From Linyphia triangularis (lineage: Eukaryota > Arthropoda > Arachnida > Araneae > Linyphiidae), in contig OZ021732.1 of NCBI GenBank assembly GCA_963978545.1, forward strand, positions 27,248,123 to 27,312,122: a stretch of 64,000 nt of DNA, read 5' to 3'. Numbering within the stretch: position 1 is the stretch's first letter; every line of letters starts with the position of its first letter. The translations under genes were made by a program, and so were the position numbers. The notes beneath the pieces are model-generated. The model saw only the letters and a list, made by a program, of their open reading frames with translations. It ran no database searches and was not told where the DNA came from. This document shows positions 36,226 through 48,650 of the stretch, piece by piece.

Positions 36226-36826
36226 GAATACTCCCTTAAGATTTATAAAATTGATTATTTTCTATGAACGAACCGAAAAATATAATTATATGTCTTTTAA
36301 AGTAAGTCTTGTATTCCTAAAATACGAAATTAATTTCAGCATGTTTATGGAGTACCAAAAGTGAAACTTAGTGCTTGAATGTATCGGATTATTATAGCTG
36401 TTATTTTACTCTCGTAAGTACGAAATGGTAATATAGAGTAATAAAACCAACCGTCCTATTCATTTGGGTTAAAATGATGTTCTGCTTTGACCAAAATATG
36501 TTTACTCCAAAAGGCTTAAATGTTATTTCCTCACCATCAATAGGAATTCTGATATAAAAATTTTAAACTCAAACTAAAGCAAAAAAATAAAAATAAAAGT
36601 TTGTTTCCTGTAACATGGGCCAAAAATATCAGAGTAGATAGGAAAGAGGTTTTTTTTCTTTTTGGCTAAATATTTTATTTGTCAAATATGCAAAAATAAA
36701 TGTTATCGGAGTATTAATGTGCAACATTTAAAACTGATCAATGATATAAAATACCTGTGCATATTTCTTTTTGTGGGTTTATACATAAACCCAGGTATTT
36801 ACTGAAAACAGGTATTTTAGTGGGTA

Positions 36827-36997
36827 CGTCAAACCCCGTTTAAGCGAAATCGCCTAACATGAAATACCGTTTAACGCGAAGTAAAAGCAGTTCTCCTTAC
36901 TTAAAACTTATCGTTAATTTATTCGTTTAACATGAAATTCGGTTAACGCGAACCATTTCGGCGGCCTCATCGACTTCGCGTTAACGGAGTTTGACTG
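36827..36997. mobile_element. pogo/Tigger-type MITE
   Basis: TA-flanked (36825-36826 and 36998-36999). The left end cgtcaaaccccgtttaagcg and the inverted right end cagtcaaactccgttaacgc are matching terminal repeats, and aacgcgaa / cctaacatgaaat phrases are repeated inside. The CAGTCAAAC(C/T)CCGTT style is typical of pogo/Tigger elements. 171 bp, noncoding. Confidence 0.82.
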
Positions 36998-37560
36998 TAT
37001 TTATAATTTTTCTTCATGTTTAACAGCTCATTACGCAATAATCAATTAATTGCTTTAACAAACGTAGTTTTATATAATTAAAATTTTCTAAAAAATCTAA
37101 AAAAAACTTTAGGGTCGAAATTTTTCTATCGTAATTTTAGGGTAGGTAGGATTACAGGAAAAAAACATTTTTTTGTCTTTGTCCTAATCATTCATCACTC
37201 TAGCAGTAGCAAACCTACTCGTAATAACGCTACTCATAAGATCCACTATTTTCCTAATATTTTGTCGTGATTTATAATCTAGCAATGTAATTTTAATTTT
37301 AACCCTCTAATTTATTGGAATTTTCATCGAATTTTTAAGTAGAATTATTCTTTAATTCAAAAATCACTTCCCGGTTTTTTCGAATAAGAATTCTGAGTCA
37401 ATCTTCTTAAAACACCAATAGCTTTTATTTGTATTTTTAGTAACTATACATGTAAAAACTATAATTCTTAATTTATTTATTTTAATGTTTCAGAATCAGT
37501 GAACGTAGAAGAATTGCAGTATTGAATAAACAGGGATTCATTCTATAAACGTAAGTTGTA

Positions 37561-37572
37561 GTTTTTTTTTTT

Positions 37573-37604
<32 letters not shown>
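37561..37604. repeat. Poly(T) tract with two C interruptions
   Basis: Nearly pure T over 44 bases; an (ATT)n run and 21 further T follow at 37818-37856. Confidence 0.9.
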
Positions 37605-37619
37605 CTTAGCAAGTTACAA

Positions 37620-38440
37620 ATTGTAGGGGAGACCTGGTCTAAAAGTAACAAGGTTTAGTTGTAAGAAACCAAATAACTTTTGCTACAAGCGCTCTATTGT
37701 GTCAGAATCCACATTATCAGAGGTACGTATAGTATTGAACTAGTACACAAAAAGATAGGAGCGAATATTGAACGTAGTTTAAATTTTGAACTTCGTTGTT
37801 TTTTGACGAGGAAAGTAATTATTATTATTATTATTATTTTTTTTTTTTTTTTTTTATTATTCTTCAGAGTTTTAGAAATTGCATGTAGGTGACTACAATT
37901 AACCGCACAAACAAAATACCATTTTAAAAGACTGTTTTTGAACATAAAATGCAATGTCTTACCAAAAAAATAGGGTTAAGAAATTCGTGATATAGCGTTT
38001 TCAAAATAGAAGTATCGTTTGGATGCAAACTGCAGATGTAACACAAATTTTGGATCTAGTTGTAACATGCTACTACTATGCAGATAGAAGAATAAAAAGA
38101 AACGTCATCTCGACAGAATCTGAAGTAGTCGAAATGTGTATCGTATACTGTAACCCTTTTTGGAAGAGAAAAACCAAATGAAAAGTGGATTAAAAGTGCA
38201 ACAGTTGTGAAGCTGATGAAGTCTGCACTTGTGAAAAATCACTATTTGAGTGTCACAATTGTGAATCTGATGGCTCGGAGTAGATTAGGATATTAAATGG
38301 ATATAGTTGCCCACCCAAGTGGGTAAATAAAGCAATTTTTTTTTTTTTAAAGTTTTCTCAATTTTAACCTGTGTTACAACATGCTTCGTTATCAGGGTTA
38401 GTTTAGTTGTAGTAACATATTTCTTTCGTCAAAAAAATAT
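37620..38440 (+). mobile_element. Possible decayed DNA transposon with Cys-rich tail ORF
   Basis: The phrase tagttgtaac/tagttgtaag recurs (37652, 38056, 38402) and the left part begins ggggagacctggtctaaaag. At 38194-38283 a frame reads KCNSCEADEVCTCEKSLFEC, then HNC, before a stop: six cysteines in a zinc-finger-like spacing, as at the C-terminus of some pogo/jerky-type transposases. No terminal repeats could be confirmed. Confidence 0.35.
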
Positions 38441-39800
38441 TTTTCCTGAAATTTCTACTTGTCGAAAATTATATTCAAATATATCAGTAGGAAAGTGAGA
38501 AATCAACCTCCCTTCTTGTATTCCAACCAAACCAAAATCAGCTGTTCTTCAGATGCTGCAGTTAAATATATAAATAGTGTTACTTCTAGACACGTTATCC
38601 CTTATATTCCAATGTTTTATCAGCAATTTCGTTTTTTGAAAAAGTCACTTTATTTTTTTAAACTTCTATACAGGCTTTACTTTAAATATGTACTTTAGAT
38701 TTGTTTTCGTTGTTCAGTTTCTTCAGATGGTGTCGGAAAATAAAGTTCAATTCTCTCTCAACACCGTACATGCATAAGTATGGTCTTATTTCCGTATGTC
38801 CCGTTTTCGCAAAGCAAAAATATTATATAATCTCTATACCTCTATTACTGTGTCTTTTTTAGCGTACAGTACCCCTAGATCAAAAATGAAAGAAAAATGT
38901 AACGTATATAGTATAGCTTCGATATCTCTTCGTCCGGAACCATAAAATGTAAGTAACGCGGGAACAAGTTGGACGATTTAAAAAAAAATTAGTATTCATA
39001 CATACCTAAACACAAACCAATTAGAAAATTAAAGTACTTATTTCTTTTTAAATTTTACACTATATTTATACTTTGATTTTTTTCTCTCTTTTAAAAAGGT
39101 TGTGTCTGGTATCAACAGAAGACTATGGACAAAGTAGTTTAAAAAATCTATAACGTGTGCGGCTTGTAATAACTTCTTTACAAAATATCTCATTATTCGT
39201 CGAAAAATACATCTCTCTCCCCACGGACTTAATTCCAGAATTTACCAGAAGAATATTTTTTTTTAAAAATCAGGGAATGATTTTATGGATAATTATAAGG
39301 GCAATTATTTTGATTCATAAAAATGTGTTGTATTCAAAGAAATTAAACGTGGTTAGTATTTAAGTTCATCGTAAGTGGTAAAAATCTAAAAAAATAAGTT
39401 TTGGCTTTTTTCACGTGAACATTGGGTTAGATAGTATAAATCCTTTACATGAGCTTGACAGATGGGTTCGTTGTTGACCACAATGCTTTCTATCAAGTTC
39501 TTGGAGCTGTAACTAAAAGACCGCTTTTACATACGTTTTTATTATGCGTTTTCAGTAGTTGGTTTTTTTTTTCGGTAAAATTATTATTGATAAACGAACT
39601 TGCGTCTAAGTTGCTTCAGAGATGAAAGGGTTGAGCCAAAAATAACTTGCTCATGAACTGCATCTATTTTTACAGAAATGCATTGTCACGTATTTTCCTT
39701 GATATTTTCGACAGTAGATTGTTTTTTAAATCACAGATATGAAACGTAGGCAACACCTACATTTTTCAACCTTGCACTCTTCAATTTCATGGAACAACTA
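38441..39800. other. Intergenic, nothing recognised
   Basis: AT-rich sequence with only short chance frames. Confidence 0.4.
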
Positions 39801-39809
39801 AACTCCATG

Positions 39810-40080
39810 GAACTGTTGAACTACAGAAATGAGCATCGGCGGACCGCAAAGAAAATCGTCTGCCAGAAGGTGTTTTGTTTTTCTTTGTTCTCTTTCACGT
39901 GGCGTGAGCGCGTTTTCGTTCGTACGCCGGTGTCTGCACGCGACTAGCACGCGTCCGGCATTAGCGATGGGGGTTATTCGAAGACTGTTTCGCATCAACA
40001 GGAGGGGCGTTGTTCTTTATTCGAAGGTTCCTTTTCCACGATCATTTGCGATCCTGGGGATGAAGGAATGAATAATTTGT
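39810..40080. promoter_or_regulatory. CpG-rich island, function unknown
   Basis: About 270 bp with many CG dinucleotides (cgtacgccggtgtctgcacg, cgcgactagcacgcgtccgg), sharply different from both flanks. Open frames exist on both strands without recognised protein. It could be a promoter, a first exon or an imported element. Confidence 0.3.
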
Positions 40081-40835
40081 GCTGTTCTCTCTCCACTGGA
40101 AAGAAAATGGTTTGAAGTTGAGTTGTTGCCAAGTGGTTCTTGTTATTCAGACGTCAACCTTTAAAAAACTAATTTGGCAGTCAGTTGGATAAGAATGTTT
40201 TGCCGAAAAGTGCAAGGAAAGCCAATCGCTTTGTGTTTTTCAAAAACAACAATGTTGTATTCTGCATTTATACCGATATTGTTCATTAATTTAAAAAAAA
40301 ATAATGAAAGAAAAAAAACTTAATGTATTTCATAAATTTAATGTTGCAATCGTGCTATGAACATAATTTGTGCTCTAAAAATTATTATTTTTTTTTCCCA
40401 TATTTCGCATGTGGTGCCGTCAGCATTAAAAAAAAAAAAAAAGTTAAAATATTAAGAACATTTACTTCGGTAAAAGCGGTTGAAGAGTACAGTTTTTCTC
40501 TTAACTTTTCCAACCGTTTCAATTTCATATTCCGTTCAACTAACTTTCGTTTTGGCATAAAATATTATTGCAAATTCTTTTAATGTATTTGTAACGTATG
40601 TAAACATCGCAAGACTCACGTAGATAACACAAAGTTCCTCTTCCATATTTACTGATTAAAAAACTCTTTTTTTTTGGAGATTAGAAGGAATAGCAAATGT
40701 TTATCTAGCAAATAAATGTTGCTTGAATAACCTATGATACAAGACGTTGAAATGATAACTTTTAAGGTCCACCAACTTGCTTCAGTTTCACTAAGTTACG
40801 ACAGTTACACAAGTTCGACAGAACATTTTTAACAA

Positions 40836-41080
40836 TCCTCCAAGGTTGGTGTAATATTTTCAAACCACTCTTCTTCAAAATCACTTTCAGATTCTTGTTT
40901 GCCGTTTTGGTGGTCTAATATCAGATTCACAACTGTCTTCCAATTAACTGTCACTTTCGGAATCACTACAATCTATTTCTAAATCACTCGGATAAGCAGG
41001 TAAGTCGTCCGTGTTTAAATTCATTGAAATTTTCTTCATCGTAACTTTCGTCAGCTATTCATCATAACTTTCCGTCATGT
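40836..41080 (-). pseudogene. Broken acidic ORF, transposase-like N-terminus?
   Basis: On the minus strand the frames give MTESYDE, then NTDDLPAYPSDLEIDCSDSE, then SDIRPPKRQTR, then SDFEEEWFENITPTLEDC, each in a different frame separated by stops. An acidic Ser/Asp/Glu region followed by a basic PPKRQTR patch is like the N-terminus of piggyBac-type transposases, but no catalytic core is visible. This is a weak assignment. Confidence 0.3.
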
Positions 41081-41160
41081 TCGAAATTTCTGTAATACTG
41101 AAATTATCTTAAAAACCTAAATACCAAGAAAAGTATTTTCTTTATAATAGAGTGGCGATA

Positions 41161-41530
41161 TACTAAACAGGATGGACAAAGCTTTCGAAATATTCTATAA
41201 TGCCGTGAATTTTATAAATTGAAATAGATAATGGAAGTGCAAACTAGAGTTAACACTTGATCAGTCAACCATGTGTTAAGTCTTTGATGTTCCTCTCGCT
41301 CTTTATGTAAAACTTGCTTTCAAAAAGATTATTCATGTATCTGCAGGGTATTTGTAAAGTAACTATATATTCTTGTAATAATCACATTTTATTGCATAAA
41401 TTTCATAATTATTCTACCAAACAGGATGGACAAAGCTTTCGAAATATTCTATAATGCCGTGGGTTTTATAAATTGAAATAGATAATGGAAGTGCAAACAA
41501 GAATTAGCAAGTGATTAATCAAACAAATAT
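41161..41530. repeat. Direct repeat of ~110 bp, 255 bp apart
   Basis: aaacaggatggacaaagctt, then tcgaaatattctataatgccg..., occurs at 41164 and again at 41419, continuing for about 110 bp with few differences. The second copy lies inside the mariner/IS630 relic at 41341, the first just outside it. Confidence 0.9.
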
Positions 41531-41945
41531 CATACGAGAACATATCTTAAGTACACTTTAATGCGTCCCCCTTGTACATCCCAGCACACCACCCCAAAGT
41601 TCTAACGGGGCTTGTCAAGAATGTGGGCTTCGCAGTCACCAAATTTGTCTCTCCCCCCTAGATTTCTTTGCGTGGAGGTTTATAAAATCCAAGGTGCACC
41701 ATGTGAAGATACGCTACATTGGACATATTAAACAACGGATTACAGCCGCAATTGAGGCTCCATGTTTTCCAGAACACGGTGGAACGCTGGTTGCTGTGCC
41801 GAAAAGTGCACGAGGGACACATTGAAATGTACTAAAGGTGTGTCCTGGAATGATATAGGTTTGGTAATGATTAATTATTCACTGTATGCAATAAAATGTG
41901 ATTATCACAAGAATGTATAGTAACTTTATAAATACCCTGTATTAG
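41341..41945 (+). mobile_element. Second mariner/IS630-type relic, long terminal repeats
   Basis: The left end gcagggtatttgtaaagtaa, then ctatatattcttgtaataat, then cacattttattgcat, is matched by the reverse complement of the right end (41870-41945) over about 75 bp. The interior carries a transposase C-terminus on the plus strand. Confidence 0.85.
41645..41840 (+). pseudogene. C-terminal fragment of an IS630/mariner-type transposase
   Basis: Reads LDFFAWRFIKSKVHHVKIR, then HIKQRITAAIE, before degrading (stops and frameshift after ARGTH). DFF-W corresponds to the block with the last catalytic aspartate, and the KQRITAAIE helix is shared with the fragment at 25532-25742 (KARITAAIT), though the two elements have different terminal repeats. 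Confidence 0.8.
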
Positions 41946-43495
41946 TGCTATAAGCGTACAATTGAATTCCGAATATCAGTCTTCTTCGTCATTCGGGTTT
42001 GAACACATTTGTCGACGGTGAATTATGTTCGAAATGAGATTAGAACGGGAAAGGTTGTGGTTATTAATTTGCTTTATCTCTATTCTGTGTTTTCGATAAA
42101 TACGCATTTTCGGGACGGATTAAAGGCTCAGTGACATAATGCTCGCTTAACATGATAGAAGTTTAGAACTCGGATTTCCTTCGCTTGAGCTGGGCATTTT
42201 GATGTCAAACACGATTAGACAGGAATCGATTGCGACAGTCTCCATCGTATGTCGTGTTGCCCTATAGTTTTCTTCCATTTAGAGCATAATAGTGGGGCAT
42301 TTTACTCCAGAAAGACCTTCTGGAAGGCGTTGCCTTATCCTTACTGCATTACTCTCAGCAGCCCAAATCTTGCAGTCGCAGTATGTTTCTTGCGCCTGAG
42401 TATTTAATATCTAGTCTTGTTCTCGGTTTGGCAGAAATAGATAGCAGCAGTTAGGAAAGTAAATTTCAATGAGAAGTTATCTCTATTCTATTTCTAGATA
42501 AAGTCTTCACTGGTACCAGGTGCAAGCGATAATTTCAATTGGAATACCTTCGTGCAATGATCTTTCAAGGACAAAGATGTACAAGTCTGAGATAACTCTC
42601 GAATGAATGTGTCACTTAACTACTTTACTTCTGCCACGGGTAATTTTAATCGTCCTGTAACACGAGGCATTTACTGAATTCTCTTGATAATGTTGAGGTA
42701 TTGCACTGCATATAAATAGAAATTTTTAAGTAGCTTGTTAATGGATTAAAAATTCAAGATAGTCAAGTTTCTTTTCTGTATTTTAAGGATTCAGAAAGTA
42801 TATAAACGGAAAAAAAAAGTCAAGCAGTGTGAGGTGCACAAAACAATACTAAAATACTGCTCTGTTCATAAACGTTTGAGACTAAATTGTTTCAGCAAAA
42901 TACACTTTGTTTAATAAATGTTTAAGTTAATTTTCATTTCACTTGAAAGGGAAAAGGTATATTTTTTATTAGAATTTGATTTTGAATCAATTCTAAAACT
43001 GTATTTTGTAATGATACGATAATCCACTCTTTTTATGGTGACAGTTTTTAGTGTTAAGGGTTACCGGCACCGAATTAGGAACATTTCATAGTCCTTAAAA
43101 ATTTTATTTTATAAAGTCATCAATTTGATGAGATTTTTCCAAAAATGTAATTATTGTAGGGCATTTTATAAAGTTCACTATTAGTTATATGTTGAAAAGG
43201 CAGAACTATCCAATACCTTTTACATATCCAATGTATTGCTTTTCCTTTTCTTGAGTACTTCAACTGCGTGCAAGAATCCTTTATTTCGTTCATTAGACAT
43301 TTACACAGAGATTTGTGATAAAACAATACATTTTTTAAGATTATTTGATGACCATGAAGTTTCATAAGAAGGGGTGAGGGAAAGAAACACTGTTTCCATC
43401 AGATCGGAAACTTAAACCAACCTCTTGTACGAACTGATGCTGCATTGAATTGTCGCATGGTCAATTAAATGCCATCAAACAGCCGGCGGCTTTGT
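41946..43495. other. Intergenic, nothing recognised
   Basis: Mixed-composition sequence with no supported gene or repeat. Confidence 0.4.
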
Positions 43496-43762
43496 CTACA
43501 GAGGATGTCCGTTGTCCCTCTTCCTCCACTTTCTGACCGTTGATCCTCGTGTACTTCCGGTGCAGTTACTGCTGTTTTCAAATTCTTGTGTAACACGATG
43601 TAGATCCGGATCTGTTTCATAGTTAAATTGAGTGAAACTTGTATGAGGTCTCTTATCCGGGAAAGTGTGATCTGTTTCTGATGGAGATTCTTGTGGGCCG
43701 TACTTATTCACATTTGGTGCAAAACGGAGGTCATGCCATATTTTCATACGACTGACTTCCAC
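43496..43762 (-). CDS. Orphan ORF of 88 codons, unrecognised
   Basis: The minus strand is open from ATG (43762) to TAG (43496): MEVSRMKIWHDLRFAPNVNK, then YGPQESPSETDHTFPDKRPH, ending ...KWRKRDNGHPL. The amino-acid mix (Pro, Asp, Glu, Thr, Asn) and the moderate GC content look more like coding sequence than most frames here. No splice sites, signal peptide or known domain are evident. It could be an exon, a pseudogene fragment or chance. Confidence 0.28.
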   Translation of the reverse strand: MEVSRMKIWHDLRFAPNVNKYGPQESPSETDHTFPDKRPHTSFTQFNYETDPDLHRVTQEFENSSNCTGSTRGSTVRKWRKRDNGHPL

Positions 43763-44687
43763 AAGGATAAAATATTCAGAAAGTGTGTCTCAATTCCAAA
43801 CTAGTGATTTTAAATAAATAAAATCATTTAATCGTTACGAATTTTTGTACTAATATATATAAATAATAAAACCTAAAATCTTTCGTTTAATGCATTTCCT
43901 CTTTTATATATTCAATATTAGCATGCATTTTAAAATTATAATTAGTTTTCATAAAATAAAGTAACGCAATTGAAAAGTAATATTTTAGTTGCCTATATTT
44001 TTACAGATGTGTGCAATAGGTTGAATTTTTAATTACTGCAGCGGAAGTCTGACAAAATCGCATTCAATTTGAGTTTTACAGAATTATAATAGAAAACAGA
44101 CTAAAGTCAAACGTCAATGGACGAAACTGGATGAGCACCACAAAACTGGTGTTGCAACTACTCCCACTCCCTCTCTCCTTTTTCAATTGGAAATCAAATA
44201 CAGTCGATCCTCCTTATGGTGGTTTCCGTCAAGAAAGGTTAAAATGGAAGAATTCAACTGGGAAAGAGTTGCTTGTGGAGGTTTTTGATTAAAAGTTTTT
44301 ACAGAAAATTAACTATTAATATAAAAATCTCATTAGGAAATCTAAATGATATTTTTTTAATCAAGGAATATTGTGCCCTAGTAGATAATATATTTATTAT
44401 TTTCTATTTGACCCGGTTTGTAATAATATTTGACTGGCCGTTATCGGAAAAGTATATATGCAGGGGTGTGCTGTCTAAAAAAGTGTAGAAAGTTTTAGAA
44501 ATATTGTGTAGAAACAAACTTTTCGTCAAAATTCTAAATAGTAGAATTTTAAGTGTAGTAGTGACTTACGAAAGTTTATTTAGAAACGGTTTTGTAAACT
44601 GAAATATAACACGCATGTCATATTTAATGAGGCGTTTTTTGCAGTAATTATATCTTAGAATCAAAATTGCGATTACTTATTGAATAA

Positions 44688-44772
44688 ATTTAACCCTCCC
44701 AAATATAATTTTTGTTGAGAAATTATGTCTCCCCTCCTCCTTGCTACGCTGCTAGTCAGTTGAGGGTTAAAT
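44688..44772. repeat. Small inverted repeat ATTTAACCCTC
   Basis: ATTTAACCCTC (44688-44698) and GAGGGTTAAAT (44762-44772) are perfect 11-bp inverted copies enclosing 63 bp. Possibly a tiny MITE relic. Confidence 0.6.
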
Positions 44773-45969
44773 AATTGTTTGCCCTGTTTATATCAAACGC
44801 TTTAAGATGGTCTTTTTTAAGCAAGTGCTTTTGTGGTACATTAATTTAAAAGCACTTCGTTTACAACTTGTAGCTCTCGAAAATAAGAGCTCAATATCCC
44901 GTGTTACAACGACATCGAGAAATAATATTCAAGAGAAATCGTCAATCAGTCAAAGAAATAATGCTTCCTTTCTTCTGTCCCAATAAATTCAACCGAGGAC
45001 CCAGGTATTGATTTCAAACGTATGAATTTTAAAAACAAAGCATAATAACAGTTAATAAAAGTTCATTAAGGAAATTTGAATGGAAAAGATCTGGATGTTT
45101 TTATGGCACTTTAAAAAAGTCTTTATTAGCTAGCTTAAAAAAACTTCAAAAAATTAATAATAAAATAATATTTAGTTATTTTCCCTTCAAATTTTAGTAG
45201 TGATCTTTAATTGCTGTTATTATACTTGGTTTAAAAGTTTATATTTATTAAAATTAATACTTCGGTAAATAACATGGCAAAAAAATAAGCATTATGTCTA
45301 TGGAGATGGTACCTAAAAAAGCAAAAGAATGAACTTGCAACCCCCGGTGTTTTAATATAGAAAATAAGGTTGAGAAGAGTTGTAAAAGGAAGTGGAACGT
45401 GAATTTTCAATTATTTATTTAAAAAGAAAATGAATGCGCTTCTATTAATTTACATTTCAGTAGAAATTTTCCTTTCTGAAAAATCAAGATTTGAACTGAA
45501 GAAACTTTAGCCGCTACTTCCTCACACCCCTACAAGTGATCTTGCTGACACCCATGTCCATTTATAAGGAACAATTGGACCAATAATAACCTCCAGGCTA
45601 CTGCAATTTCGTCATTACAAAGTAGTTGCCGCGCCTCAAGTCTATCTTACAGTAAACAGCCCATTAAAGAGTGGTAGTTGCCGTTGATTATTAAGCGATT
45701 CCCATGTTGCGTGACTACAACTAGTTATGGATGTTTTTAGTGATTTCGAAATGTTATAAATAAACCAAATTTTTTGGTGCAAGGGGAATCGATACAAGTG
45801 AGAAATTAATGTCAGTATCTTGAAAATATAATCTTAAGATGAATTTTGAATAAAAACTGGTCAAATGCCTGTTGGGATTCATTATATTTCTGTACCCCTC
45901 CCCGAGTTGGATCGTGGAGATAAATGACAGTGATGATTGGTAGAATTTACAAGCGGAAAGATCGATTGA
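44773..45969. other. Intergenic, nothing recognised
   Basis: AT-rich sequence without supported features. Confidence 0.4.
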
Positions 45970-45974
45970 AACAA

Positions 45975-46357
45975 CAGAGTGGCCACAGAACTGGGAAAAC
46001 CTGGAAATCAGGGAAATGTCAGGGAACTTTTTAAAATTTCATGAAAATCAGGGAAATTTTGTATTGTTTAAGGCACGTTCATCCATATTTTGGCGTTATT
46101 TACATAGAGGTTTGTAGTGGTAAGCCATTAGAAGTTTAATGTTACGGAATAATTTAAACTTTTCATTACCAGCAAAACTATTTTTAAAAAAATTGCATAT
46201 CTCTTTAGAATACATGTTTTATTTGATCAGAGTGTCTAGACATCTGGAAAATCTAAGGAAATTGGGAAAAAGTTTGCCTTAAAATCAGGGAATTTTTTAG
46301 AAATCTGTCAGGGAATTATCAGAGAACTTTTTTTTCCTGAATTTTGTGGCCACCCTG
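45975..46357. mobile_element. MITE family M2 (CAGRGTGGCCAC ends), copy 1
   Basis: Ends CAGAGTGGCCACAGAAC and GTGGCCACCCTG; 5-bp duplication AACAA at 45970-45974 and 46358-46362. Interior phrases aaatcagggaaatgtcaggg are repeated near both ends. Noncoding, 383 bp. Confidence 0.92.
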
Positions 46358-46362
46358 AACAA

Positions 46363-47889
46363 GTTGCGGTTAAATTCAATCGGTGCTTGCGCCAGTAAAT
46401 TCTGCAATCTTTACAACTTGATTAGGGATTTAACAGAAAATGTAAATTCTAACTTCCATTTGATCAATGATAATAAAGACACTTATTATCGAATTTCTGA
46501 TTAACTTTTTATTATTAAATTCATGTGCCTAAAGTTTGGATATATTTTTTTTTTTTTTTGTGATACTAATATATGTTAATTTTCTTTTTAGTGTTTGCAC
46601 ATTTTTACTTTAAATTACCCAAATGGTTGATGAAAGTATATGATCAAAAAAAATTAAAAAAATTCGGTTTTTATAAAGATATTTTAAATAATCTCAAGTC
46701 AAAGAAAAAAAATATACTTTTTATACTTTTTTAACCTTTAACCACATTTCATCATCATTAAAAAAAAAAAAAATCATGTTGGTTGGTTTGTTCTGGACAG
46801 ACACAAAGAAGAAAAAATTCTAGGAAACTTCTTTTTTTTTTTTTTTTTTGAACTTCGGAACGTTTAAAAACGTGTAGAAATGCCGAACTAAATCGAAAAG
46901 TTTTCTTTACCGAATTCAATTCTTCCATTAACCCTTTGTTACATATTGAGTAATTAAAAATAAAAAGTGCTAACAGCATTTTTTGTTCAATACTCAATAT
47001 CTTTGTTTGAATTAAGAATTGGAAAACTAGTATACAAAAACTACATAACATTTAAAGTCATACAAAAGGACAAATAATCGCCAAGAGAAATTGGAAAAAA
47101 AAATAAACCAGCTAAGTTGTTCTCAAATAAATTGCTAGTTTCACACAACCAAAATACTCCTGGAAAAAAGATCCTCAAGGTTAAAATTACTTAGGTAAGA
47201 AAATACCAGCCACTAACACGCTCTGTCAATGCAAAAAAACAGGAACGAATTCAGTGAAGCTCGTTACAAGAGGAGGGAGGATACCTGCATAATTATCTTT
47301 CATGATTGTTTGAGTCTAGCAGAAGAGAAGAGAAGAATAAAATAAAAAGAGAAAAGGTTCTATTTTGGAGGACAGGAAGAATTGTGGTTCAACGTAGCCG
47401 ATGGAGAAGAACAGGTTTTGAAAAACGTGGTCTTTTCTTTTGGCGAGATAGGGAGAGGAATTTTTCTATCGTACCATATTTAAACTCTTATCGCCTACTT
47501 TGGCTCATTGTATTTTCTTTAAATTTTGATAGTTAGTCTACTCTAAAAAGATTTAAAAAAAGCTTTTGAAAGATGGGCTCATCCAGTATCCAGACAACTC
47601 GAAAAATTAAACTAATTTTAATGTGGTTATCTTAAAATTATAAAGAAAATGTGTTTGACGGACAGATCTGATTTTTAGGGTGAATCCTAGTGCAGCGAAA
47701 AGAAGCCGAATATCGCCAAATATGGCAAGAAGATCTCTGTACGTCACTTCCCCTCCGCGATTCCTCAGCTGTGACGACTGGTGGTGGAAGAAAGAAAAGA
47801 AAGAAGAAAAAAAAATCTGGGAAAAGAAGATTCGAACATCGTTTTCTGGTGACTCAAATTGTTTACCTCCATGTAGTTTGTTCCCTCTT
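46363..47889. other. Intergenic, no gene recognised
   Basis: T runs at about 46545 and 46830. Purine-rich stretches (47300-47460 and 47780-47840) give lysine/arginine-rich frames without recognised product. Confidence 0.35.
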
Positions 47890-47905
47890 CTATATCGCTA
47901 TATCT

Positions 47906-48094
47906 TTAAATGCTGCGTGCTGAGGTCGAAATCTGGTGTGCGCTTTTATTGTTTTCAATCTGCTGTAATTGTTGCGTGACTTCGGGAGGAGTTGTAATTG
48001 TTTTGCATGCAACACAATGAGTTTTGATTGAAGATGAGTAAGAGTCATTGCTGGGTTCGCTGTCACTTGTGGGGGCTGGGGCCTGGGTGGGCAT
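47906..48094 (-). CDS. Possible 62-aa ORF with a CxxC motif
   Basis: On the minus strand: MPTQAPAPTSDSEPSNDSYS, then a segment with HCVACK (a CxxC pair) and a Gln/Glu/Asn-rich stretch. The Ser/Pro/Thr-rich start and THCVACK look protein-like, and CxxC small proteins of this kind occur in some large DNA transposons and related viruses; that link is from memory and weak. The second cysteine pair expected for a zinc ribbon is not visible in frame. Confidence 0.22.
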   Translation of the reverse strand: MPTQAPAPTSDSEPSNDSYSSSIKTHCVACKTITTPPEVTQQLQQIENNKSAHQISTSARSI

Positions 48095-48650
48095 ACCATT
48101 TATATGGCTGGAACTCTTTTAATTTTTTTTTTATCAAAAGAACAAATAATAATCTTTTTTGAAATTTTCTTAGGAATACATCTTATGTGTAGCTTATTTG
48201 AAGTAGGATTCTATTGTTTGCCAAAACTTGTTAACAGATCATAATTCCCCATCGAAAATAAATTCGAATTATCAGCCAGTCAAACGCATGGGTTACGTTT
48301 TCCCTAACAGACTAGTTGCCTGTGGTACATAAGGTCTAATTTGTATAATTAAAATTAAAAATTTTACCAGAAGATTCTAAACCTAAGTAATTGATAATGA
48401 AGAAGGAAATTTTCAACAAGTCATTTAAAAATGAACCTATTAAAACGGGGTTTTTTATAAATCCTTTTTATACATTGCCAACTTTTAACTGCAATTGAAA
48501 CTTATTTAAGCTATTTGGAGCTCAGATCGACTTTTCATGTTGTTTGACCATTACGATTCTATTGTCAAAGACTAAATTTTTTTTTCTCCCCAAATATCGA
48601 CGACAATGCATTCTATCTGCCAGTTTCAGATCGATTGGATGATGGTAATT

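Noticed and set aside
36775..36800. Palindrome gggtttatacataaaccc
   Set aside because: Too short and isolated to assign any function.
47680..47979. 99-codon plus-strand frame after a ttttag acceptor-like site
   Set aside because: The later half is a purine-rich low-complexity run and no partner exon with matching phase was found.
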